A stretch of 32,525 nucleotides of DNA, from positions 1 to 32,525 of IMG/VR virus record IMGVR_UViG_3300032294_001416; one strand, given 5' to 3'. The position numbers and the translations under genes were made by a program. Below, one piece after another: positions 12,742-19,460 of the stretch (position 1 is its first letter; every line of letters starts with the position of its first letter). The notes under the pieces were generated by a model that saw only the letters and a program-made list of their open reading frames with translations, ran no database searches and was not told the origin of the DNA. This DNA comes from a virus.

Positions 12742-12949
12742 TCAGCCTGTCTTGGTGTTTCGCTCAACAGTGACCGAGGCCTCTGGACTGTCTAGGTTGT
12801 CAGTTTGGACATTGCCTAGAAATTTTGGCTCACGCAGTTTGCGACGAATTTCACAGCGGCGGTATTTCTGTGTCCAGTTACCACCAAGACATGACTTTTC
12901 TGCACTCACCAAACGCCGACAGCCAGGGCATTGCTGCTCTGGCTGTCAT
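12742..12949 (-). pseudogene. Zinc-ribbon small protein frame, broken by one base near its start
   Basis: From 12945 to the stop at 12742 an open frame encodes about 67 residues with CPGC, RRLVSAEKSC and KYRRCEIRRKLREPKFLGN, a convincing zinc-ribbon/basic protein. No ATG, GTG or TTG lies in frame before the first cysteine pair; a TGA does. An ATG at 12947-12949 would give an intact 68-residue protein if the A at 12946 were absent. This suggests a one-base insertion, a sequencing error or an unusual start. A nine-pair hairpin (12918-12926 with 12939-12947) spans the start region. Confidence 0.5.
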
Positions 12950-12959
12950 TGTGGATTGT

Positions 12960-13035
12960 GCGACTACGAATCGCGGTGCATCAGTGTAAGGGAGATGCGG
13001 CCCAATAATCAATGGTCAATGCGTTTCGTAGTCGC
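12960..13035. repeat. Widely spaced 11-base inverted repeat
   Basis: GCGACTACGAA (12960-12970) and TTCGTAGTCGC (13025-13035) are exact reverse complements 54 bases apart. The interval lies between the ribbon-helix-helix gene and the broken zinc-ribbon frame and includes TTGACC on the minus strand. It may be a pair of operator sites or the base of an RNA fold; no gene lies in it. Confidence 0.55.
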
Positions 13036-13090
13036 TACTCGGTTTCCACGCCGAACAGCAAACGCATCTTGACACGGATTGCCAAATCTG

Positions 13091-13270
13091 TCAATGAGAC
13101 TTTACCCACGCCCGAAACTCTTTCGACTTACGGCACAGCTCATTCAGCACCGCAATCCCTCCATTGGCTCGACAGAACGCCTCAACCTGCGGATCAAGGC
13201 GAACCGTGCAGGTTTTCTTTCGACCTAGCGGGGCTGGTCTCCCAGCCCCTTCGCGTTTACCGCCGATCAT
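13091..13270 (-). CDS. Ribbon-helix-helix-like DNA-binding protein
   Basis: A 59-residue basic protein. An N-terminal arm GKREGAGRPAPLGRKKT leads into a strand (CTVRLDPQV), a helix (EAFCRANGG) and a second helix (IAVLNELCRKSKEFRAWV), fitting the CopG/Arc fold. The arm shares GRPAPLGRK with the frame starting at 11762. Its ATG overlaps the stop of the upstream gene as ATGA, so the two are coupled. The coding DNA holds a perfect eight-pair hairpin with a GAGA tetraloop (13230-13249). It may repress the promoters at 12.6 or 13.5 kb; this is inference. Confidence 0.75.
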   Translation of the reverse strand: MIGGKREGAGRPAPLGRKKTCTVRLDPQVEAFCRANGGIAVLNELCRKSKEFRAWVKSH

Positions 13271-13464
13271 GCCTGTGCTCGCAGTCCGTCGTAAAGGTCG
13301 CCAATCATGGCATCCACATTGTTTTTCCCCAGAACAAACTCCATAGCCAGCTTCACGTCCATTCCGGCTTCAACCAGAGTCTTGATGCAAGCCGTGAAAA
13401 CCAGATTCTTGTCAGTCGTTCCGATCATTGCGGCTACTGCGTTGAGCTGTTCTGTTGTGATCAT
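13267..13464 (-). CDS. Small helical hypothetical protein under its own promoter
   Basis: A 65-residue helical protein (MITTEQLNAVAAMIGTTDKN; ACIKTLVEAGMDVKLAMEFV). The ATG at 13464 is used because AAGGA precedes it and the leader is identical to the gene at 12340-12552. It is coupled by ATGA to the ribbon-helix-helix gene behind it. A two-gene unit of small protein plus DNA-binding protein resembles a regulatory or antitoxin-like pair, but I see no toxin motif. No family recognised. Confidence 0.7.
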   Translation of the reverse strand: MITTEQLNAVAAMIGTTDKNLVFTACIKTLVEAGMDVKLAMEFVLGKNNVDAMIGDLYDGLRAQA

Positions 13465-13508
13465 CGTTCTTTTCCTTGCTTGTGTTTGTGTTGCGTTCGA
13501 CTGATGGA

Positions 13509-13546
13509 ATATTACCATGATCGGCTGATTGTGCAATACACAATCA
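13509..13546 (-). promoter_or_regulatory. Probable promoter with overlapping palindrome
   Basis: On the minus strand TTGCAC (13531-13536) and TAATAT (13509-13514) are 16 bases apart, a weak to fair promoter. The -35 lies within TGATTGTG (13526-13533)/CACAATCA (13539-13546), a perfect eight-base inverted repeat with five bases between, a likely operator. It would drive the genes at 13267-13464 and 13091-13270. Confidence 0.5.
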
Positions 13547-13659
13547 CAAGATTGGAAAAGATTTTTGGAAATACTTCAACACGGTTAGAATGACCGCAGA
13601 ACGGCTCGCGGCTGGCTAGTCATTTGACATTTCGCCCGTCTGCGTCAATCTTGTTGACC

Positions 13660-13851
13660 ATGAACCCGTCCCGCCGAATCGCCCGTGATCTCAAAGCCTG
13701 CATTGTCGCAGGCCCGATTCTGCTGCTGATGATGTGCACCAACGAAGCGAGCCGTACCCGATCGGGTGCGGCCCTCCCATGCTTCGGGTTTGACCAGAGC
13801 TATTTATCCGCTCGGTCGGTAACTATGACGGACACAATTATTCTCGCTTGA
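13660..13851 (+). CDS. Possible small plus-strand membrane protein
   Basis: A 63-residue frame on the opposite strand from the rest. It starts MNPSRRIARDLK, has a hydrophobic stretch (ACIVAGPILLLMMC) and then an ordinary polar tail. A basic start followed by a membrane helix is suggestive, but no good ribosome-binding site precedes it. It lies in an otherwise gene-free stretch with a similar plus-strand frame just after. If real, the two might form a lysis or membrane pair. The sequence DNA palindrome ACCCGATCGGGT lies inside it. Confidence 0.3.
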   Translation: MNPSRRIARDLKACIVAGPILLLMMCTNEASRTRSGAALPCFGFDQSYLSARSVTMTDTIILA

Positions 13852-13882
13852 CTTCCGGAACAGAATTTCCGACCCTGGGTGT

Positions 13883-14149
13883 ATGAAACTTTTCGCCCAA
13901 ATGCTGCTTTGTGTTTTCGTCGGCCTGTCGATCGGCTCCGCGATATCGTGGGAGCGGCATCGATCTGAACTGGTCGAAGTAAAGGTCATCCGCGTCGTGA
14001 AGAATCGCGAGGAGTCAACGATCAGGTTTGCCAATAACTCACTTCCGCACACCGTTGTTGAGTACAGGTATATGCGGCAATGGGCTGTTCCAGGTATCGC
14101 CGGTGAAGTTGGTGAAGCCATTTACGAACTGCCTCCAGCACAGCCTTAG
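13883..14149 (+). CDS. Plus-strand small membrane-anchored protein
   Basis: An 88-residue frame with an N-terminal signal-anchor (MKLFAQMLLCVFVGLSIGSA) and a charged soluble domain (EVKVIRVVKNREESTIRF; YRYMRQWAVPGIAGEVGEAI). It faces the tail operon: its stop overlaps the end of the tip protein gene by four bases. The arrangement (membrane helix then basic domain, on the opposite strand after the tail genes) would suit an inner spanin or other lysis accessory, but the soluble part is not clearly coiled coil. The ribosome-binding site is weak. Moderate evidence only. Confidence 0.45.
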   Translation: MKLFAQMLLCVFVGLSIGSAISWERHRSELVEVKVIRVVKNREESTIRFANNSLPHTVVEYRYMRQWAVPGIAGEVGEAIYELPPAQP

Positions 14150-16632
14150 AGTTCACTATCAACCAATGATCCGTACGCATAAACAAAATCACCTTGCAAC
14201 CAAGCATAAATCGGATCAGACACGGTAAATGCGTCTTTAGTTCCAAATGGTCGAGACCAGAGTTTTGTGGCATCAGTAACGCTGTAGGCACAAATTCCTT
14301 CAGGCGTCGTAAACGGAGTAATGTTCTGCATTTCGATTTCTACGCCGCCTGTCAACACGCCATCGTTGCGATAATCAAACCAGAATCTTGGGATGTATCC
14401 ACTGCCAGGCGTAAACCCTGCGTCAGTGTAGAACCGAAACAATGGGTTGAATTCGATCAACGCAACTGGATCATTTTCTACTGGTGTCGGATCAAGCCCA
14501 AAGTCAATAAGAGCAACGTTACCTGCGCCAAGCAAATCGTTGAGTGCGGTTTCGATTTCTGTTTCCGTTGCGTACCAATCAATCCACGCTGTGTAATTTA
14601 CTCCCGGCATTCTTTCTATTTTGAAACGAAACTGCTGCGGCTCTGCTGCCCGCGAATTATAGGGCGTTATGAATCTGAAGAACGCTTCGTGATCTGAGGA
14701 CGATCCGATCGTATCGTAGTACCAGCCACCATCAATTTTCCCCGGAGACTTTGCAAACACCGCAGTACCGTCGGACGCGAACGCTGTAGCCCCGATTCGT
14801 AGGTAGTCGCCGTCGGCCCATGTGTCTCGACCGCGATCATTGTATGTGGCGATTGGGCGTCCATTGATGGAACTAAGGTAAGTTAGCTCAAAACCCCACG
14901 TTAGATATTTTGACGCATCGCTATCAAACATGGCAGAACTCTGCCAGTTATCTGGCACTGTCAGCGTGCCATAGTGCGTCATAACTTCTGTTCTGGCTGC
15001 GTCTGCTACTGAGATCTTTGCTGCGGTCCTATCCCTCACGCCATCGAATCGCTTCGCTCCAATCGGGCACAGGATGTACCCAGATTCACACTGGATTATT
15101 TGCGGCATCAGCATTGTTGCATTGCAATACACCTGCCAATTAAATGTCCATTCACCGCTGGCGATTGTCCAGGCTTCGACCACGCTTTCTTTAATTGCGT
15201 CTCCGCTATTTCTGCCGATCGGAGTGACGATTACTGAGTTATCTGGGCCCGATCCAATAGCCATAATTCCGAGAACATCCAGCCCAGTCACTGTCGGAAG
15301 TGCTGCCGATTCCTCGAACATTTTTGCGGGCGTACGAACAGCAGAATATCCAAATCGGTAGCCGACTGATGATGTGATTCCGCCAGTGCCGGTATCGTAA
15401 ACTATGGCAGCCGATTTTGTGTTGCGGGTATCTGTGGTCGGATCTCCGCCTGCCGTCAGGTCCACAGTAACAGGGTCAAAACCAAGTGCTGTAGAATACA
15501 GAATTGTCAATTCATTGCCTATTACAAAGACGCTATCAGGTATCCCGGAGGCGATTGACATCCAGCCTGTATCTGCTTGGTCTAGTGAAAAGGACTCGAT
15601 TGCAGCTTCAAGGGCTGCCAAGAACACGGAGGGAATATCTGTAGTGGATACATACGTAAAGTCTGGACCATCGATGAGAGAGAATGTGAATGTAGCTCCT
15701 TCCGCAATGGCCGAAACGTTTAACGTAAGGTAGTCGATATCCGTTGCCCAGTTTCCAGTCGTCGAACTCCAGGTTGTCGTGCCACCAACCGCTGACTGCG
15801 TGCTTGTCATAGCAATGCCGGAAATATCTCCGGACGATGCCGACCATGTTGCCTCTACCGTGATCGGCAGCAAAGGCCACGGGCCGCCAGTTACAGTTGC
15901 TGCCGTGCAATCTGACGTTGCCTCAAACAGTGTTTCAACTTCAGCCGCTGTCGAGTCGTATGGAATCGTGATCGTTTCGTTTGATGTTCGCGTCTTCAAA
16001 TAAACGTTGCCGCCGATAAGTGCGTGAGCGTGCAGAATGTACGACTTTGTTGCTCCGTTGCTGGTAAACGACAGGAACTCAATAAAGGGGATTCGCTCCC
16101 CGACGATGACGTAATCCCCGCCACTCAAGGCTGCCGCGTTTGTCATTCTCAGCCCATTCACCAGCCCGACAGACGTTCCGGTGATCGTATCGCAGAACAG
16201 CCCTGTCAGCGTTGCTGATTCGATTGTTGTACCGTCCAGTGAGTCCAACTTAAAAACCGACAAAGGTTCGCAGACGTTTGCAACGAGCGTTGCTGTGTTT
16301 CGATTGCCACACGCCGCGTACGTTGGATAATCTCCCGCCGCGATCGCGTATTTGTCCAGCGTCGCCGACAGGTTTGGGACAACTCCAGAAATTGCATCAA
16401 CGCCGTAGTGATGACGCCAAAGCGAGCCCGGCCCGTACTCCCAGACAGTTGTGCCGTCTGTTTTGTCGATGCACTTGATTGTAATAGCCTGCAGGCGCGG
16501 CCCGCGTTGAGAACCAACACCGCAGTGAATCGTCTTGAACTCCCGCCGCGTTGCGTGCCTGCGTGATGTCGCTTGCCGTTCCGGGCTGCCAGTGCATTGC
16601 CCTGCGATGATGCGAAACTCACGCCGCGTCAT
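14146..16632 (-). CDS. Large tail tip / receptor-binding candidate
   Basis: An 828-residue, beta-rich protein low in charge and rich in Thr, Ser, Gly and Asp, as expected for a distal tail or fibre protein. Residues about 55-75 (DKTDGTTVWEYGPGSLWRHH) and a C-terminal GICAYSVTDATKLWSRPFG resemble blades of a PQQ-type beta-propeller. In between are at least two related modules with DSTAAEVETLFEA-type helices and nearby TGGPWPLLPITVE-type strands (near 187-262, and again around ATETEIETALNDLLGAGNV). It is the last gene of the tail operon, overlapping the hub candidate as ATGA. Host recognition is inferred from size, place and composition. Confidence 0.65.
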   Translation of the reverse strand: MTRREFRIIAGQCTGSPERQATSRRHATRREFKTIHCGVGSQRGPRLQAITIKCIDKTDGTTVWEYGPGSLWRHHYGVDAISGVVPNLSATLDKYAIAAGDYPTYAACGNRNTATLVANVCEPLSVFKLDSLDGTTIESATLTGLFCDTITGTSVGLVNGLRMTNAAALSGGDYVIVGERIPFIEFLSFTSNGATKSYILHAHALIGGNVYLKTRTSNETITIPYDSTAAEVETLFEATSDCTAATVTGGPWPLLPITVEATWSASSGDISGIAMTSTQSAVGGTTTWSSTTGNWATDIDYLTLNVSAIAEGATFTFSLIDGPDFTYVSTTDIPSVFLAALEAAIESFSLDQADTGWMSIASGIPDSVFVIGNELTILYSTALGFDPVTVDLTAGGDPTTDTRNTKSAAIVYDTGTGGITSSVGYRFGYSAVRTPAKMFEESAALPTVTGLDVLGIMAIGSGPDNSVIVTPIGRNSGDAIKESVVEAWTIASGEWTFNWQVYCNATMLMPQIIQCESGYILCPIGAKRFDGVRDRTAAKISVADAARTEVMTHYGTLTVPDNWQSSAMFDSDASKYLTWGFELTYLSSINGRPIATYNDRGRDTWADGDYLRIGATAFASDGTAVFAKSPGKIDGGWYYDTIGSSSDHEAFFRFITPYNSRAAEPQQFRFKIERMPGVNYTAWIDWYATETEIETALNDLLGAGNVALIDFGLDPTPVENDPVALIEFNPLFRFYTDAGFTPGSGYIPRFWFDYRNDGVLTGGVEIEMQNITPFTTPEGICAYSVTDATKLWSRPFGTKDAFTVSDPIYAWLQGDFVYAYGSLVDSEL

Positions 16633-18509
16633 ACTGGTGCAACTCCTCGATCGACAATCAGAACTGTGGAAGGCCCGCCAGTCGTAGACATCTCAAAACG
16701 GCGCTCCACGATTTGCACGTATCGCCGAGTTGGTGCCGTGCTTGGTGCGGAATCGAGGCTGATTTCTCGCCCCTCTACTTTTGTGATCAGATCCCCGATC
16801 TTGTATTCCTTGTGCCAGCCTGGCAATCGGAACTCGCAATCGATCTCCGCGTAGTGGTTTTGATCGCGGATTTTTTCAGCGTAGCTTTCGATCGCAGTGC
16901 TATCGTTCCGCTCGTCCGCACTTCCAGTCAGAACAGACGCATAAGCTCCGCTGGACTGCCGCCAGCGTCGCTGAAACTTCTCTGGGGCCAATATCACCTG
17001 TTCGTTGACTCGAGCGTTCACAGCCCATGCCTGCTTCGCTGCGTATCCTCGAACGCGGTAATCACTAAAGACTGTGCCCGTGATTCGAAGCCGTCCAGTG
17101 CTGCCAGCTTCGTAGATCTCGATCGGAATTTCGTTTCCGTCAAAGTAAATCCCGATTTGATCGGGGCAGAGCTTGATTGTCCAATCGGGTTCTTCTGGCT
17201 TCCACGTTGTTCCGCTGTCTGTTGAATACTCAACTTTGACCGGCCGCCGCTGTTTCTTTGCCGTCGTGTCGCTGTCGTTGACTTGATACGTTAGCGGCTC
17301 GCCCATCGTCCTGCGGTGCGGTGTCGCGATGGTAAAGACAGACCCGAGATCAGGAACGGAAGGAGTTCGCCCGAGTCGCGATGTAGTGGGATCAATGTCG
17401 CCGGCTTCATTCGCCACAAACAGCCGCCACGCCGATTCATTCGAAGCGTATTCCGACCCGTCCCTTTTTGCCAAGTCAGCAGACGCGATTGAGTCGTTCG
17501 CAGATGGCCAGGCTGGATAGAGAGGCAGTGTTACTTCGGCCTCTTCAAACTCGCCAAGCACGACAACTTGGTTGAAACTATCCCCGATAGAATTGCTGAC
17601 AACCAACTGATTGACGTTTGCCGTCGCAGGGTCAACGGTGCCGCCGACCTCTGGCCAGTACAGTTCTTTTTCGTCGCCAGATCCGATCTTGAAAAACACA
17701 ATCTGTGGTTTTGGTTGCTCGTAATCGATCCAGTGATTGTAGCCGAGCGGAATCAGGATCTTGTCCAGTGCTGCCGGAAGTCGCGTTCCAAGTTCAATCA
17801 CCACGTTCCGAATCGGTGGCGCACTTGTCAACGTATCGAGATCCACTGAGACCGGGCGAGCAATAAACTCTTCATCAGGATTCAACAGTTCGCACAATGC
17901 CTGAACTGCTTCGTACAGATTCCATTCCTCGCGTACCTGCCCCTGATAGGTTTCGCCGACTGATGAATCCGCAATCTCCGGGTGTGTCCACAAATTGCCA
18001 CTCAGGCCCGTGCCAGTTCGCGTCTTGTCCGATCGGTTGAAAATCGTCTTGTCATCGACGGTCGGATTGAAAACGATGTGGTCAGAAATCTTGCGTTCTG
18101 CTGAGTCGATCGCATCCCAAACAAGATACCCGCTGACCGGCTCGCCAAAATGGTACGGCCGCAACTGGCTGGATGCGGTTAGCGTTTCGCTTTCCTGATC
18201 AATGCGGAATCCCTCGCCAACATAGTCGCCAAGATGGACCACAGTTCCGTCAGGTTCCGGAAACTTGATCTCGACCATTCGAGCAAATGATGCTGGCTGA
18301 TCGCGATCTGCTAACGATTCGCTGAGTGAGTATTTCAGATCTGCGTAATCAAGACGGGATCCTGCCGACTGAACTACGATTGAGCAGTAGACATTTTCAA
18401 ACTCGTCTGCATCGCCTGGCGTTGTTCCGTCTTCCGGCCCGAGCAAAACGGTAAACTCTTCGTATGGCACGAACAGTTCGTCAGCTTCGTTGAAAATGTC
18501 TGTGCTCAT
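16629..18509 (-). CDS. Tail hub / baseplate-like protein
   Basis: A 626-residue protein. The N-terminal part (MVEIKFPEPDGTVVHLGDYV and what follows) and the central ALDKILIPLGYNHWIDYEQP segment resemble tail hub proteins of the gp27/Dit-Tal type, with domains made of strands and loops. The C-terminal part has the WHKEYKIGDLITKVEGREI-SLDSAP segment typical of the last hub strand. No peptidase motif is seen. It follows a 123-residue structural protein without a gap and overlaps the tip protein as ATGA. Placement after the tape measure and small tail proteins supports a hub or Tal role. Confidence 0.6.
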   Translation of the reverse strand: MSTDIFNEADELFVPYEEFTVLLGPEDGTTPGDADEFENVYCSIVVQSAGSRLDYADLKYSLSESLADRDQPASFARMVEIKFPEPDGTVVHLGDYVGEGFRIDQESETLTASSQLRPYHFGEPVSGYLVWDAIDSAERKISDHIVFNPTVDDKTIFNRSDKTRTGTGLSGNLWTHPEIADSSVGETYQGQVREEWNLYEAVQALCELLNPDEEFIARPVSVDLDTLTSAPPIRNVVIELGTRLPAALDKILIPLGYNHWIDYEQPKPQIVFFKIGSGDEKELYWPEVGGTVDPATANVNQLVVSNSIGDSFNQVVVLGEFEEAEVTLPLYPAWPSANDSIASADLAKRDGSEYASNESAWRLFVANEAGDIDPTTSRLGRTPSVPDLGSVFTIATPHRRTMGEPLTYQVNDSDTTAKKQRRPVKVEYSTDSGTTWKPEEPDWTIKLCPDQIGIYFDGNEIPIEIYEAGSTGRLRITGTVFSDYRVRGYAAKQAWAVNARVNEQVILAPEKFQRRWRQSSGAYASVLTGSADERNDSTAIESYAEKIRDQNHYAEIDCEFRLPGWHKEYKIGDLITKVEGREISLDSAPSTAPTRRYVQIVERRFEMSTTGGPSTVLIVDRGVAPV

Positions 18510-18881
18510 TTATGCATCCAGAACCATAACGCGAACTTTGACCGCTGCCGTGTTGGCCTTCATATAAAGTACCGTTGTGCCGGTATTCAGTGTGATGATG
18601 TTCGGAAGGCCCGTTCCGGTTGGGAATAGCCTCATTGGGTAGACCGTAGTCGCGAAACCGACCTCGCAATAGTTGGTTGCATTCAGGTTCTGCAGAATGC
18701 AAATCTTCGGCGTTGTCAGCCCTGTGATTGTGACCGTCGTTTCGGTAGTCGCAATGGTCGGCGATACGTCGAAGATTGCCCCGGTTGTTTGCGTCGTCAG
18801 AATCTTGGCTGGCTTAAAGTCAGACCGCAAGAATCCGTTTCGCAGTACCAATGAAATGCTGGTTGTGATTTCATTCGCCAT
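18510..18881 (-). CDS. Small tail protein, beta-rich
   Basis: A 123-residue protein, Thr-rich and almost free of charge, with repeated beta strands (TTVTITGLTTPKICILQNLN; GLPNIITLNTGTTVLYMKAN). AAAGG lies a short distance upstream of the ATG, which overlaps the previous stop by 11 bases. It is followed directly by the hub candidate. The fold and place suit a tail-tip or spike-base protein; no family is recognised. Confidence 0.65.
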   Translation of the reverse strand: MANEITTSISLVLRNGFLRSDFKPAKILTTQTTGAIFDVSPTIATTETTVTITGLTTPKICILQNLNATNYCEVGFATTVYPMRLFPTGTGLPNIITLNTGTTVLYMKANTAAVKVRVMVLDA

Positions 18882-19065
18882 CTGACTTTACCTTTCCAGC
18901 GTCACCGAAGCCCGGCTGAGTGATCTTTGCGAACTCCTGCTGCCGGTGTTCGTCAAGACTGCCTTTGCCATCCCATGAAGCGTCAACATCAACGACTGGC
19001 TTCAGCACTGGCTCAACCACTGTTTCCGGTTCGACGTGAATCGTATCGTCATCAACTTCGCTCAT
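18871..19065 (-). CDS. Small acidic tail-operon protein
   Basis: A 64-residue acidic protein with Val/Glu/Pro-rich sequence (HVEPETVVEPVLKPVVDVDA) and no clear fold. Its ATG overlaps the upstream stop as ATGA and its end overlaps the next gene by 11 bases. Possibly an assembly chaperone or disordered linker; no family recognised. Confidence 0.65.
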   Translation of the reverse strand: MSEVDDDTIHVEPETVVEPVLKPVVDVDASWDGKGSLDEHRQQEFAKITQPGFGDAGKVKSDGE

Positions 19066-19460
19066 GATTTCACCTGCCTAAAACTGAGTATGCCTTTGCA
19101 ATTCCAACCGTTCACGCCTGATCCATCGAGCCACGGATCTTCTTCGGGTGTGAAGCCGTTAAAGATCACGTTCAAAAACTGCAGCCCGTCGACATCAAGC
19201 GTGCCGGCCGCGTTGATTTCATCGTTCAACGTGACGATTCCGGCGTGTAGATTCGCGTGAGACGAATAGCCGGTGAGCTGAAGCCAGCAAGTCAGATCCC
19301 GGCCGCTCAGCTTTCCCGTCAGGATCACTTCACCAGTTGCCCCGAACCATCGCTGCGTTACTCGCGCGGCATCGTACGGCCCCGGCTTGACGCTGCCGTT
19401 TAGATGCGATCCTGTGTCGATTCTTTCGACGTTGTCTTTGTCGGTCAGTGTAATCGTCAT
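19062..19460 (-). CDS. Small tail protein after tape measure
   Basis: A 132-residue beta-rich protein (EVILTGKLSGRDLTCWLQLT; AGTLDVDGLQFLNVIFNGF). Its ATG overlaps the tape measure stop as ATGA. The position and the length suit a distal tail component linking the tape measure to the hub, but I see no family signature. Confidence 0.7.
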   Translation of the reverse strand: MTITLTDKDNVERIDTGSHLNGSVKPGPYDAARVTQRWFGATGEVILTGKLSGRDLTCWLQLTGYSSHANLHAGIVTLNDEINAAGTLDVDGLQFLNVIFNGFTPEEDPWLDGSGVNGWNCKGILSFRQVKS

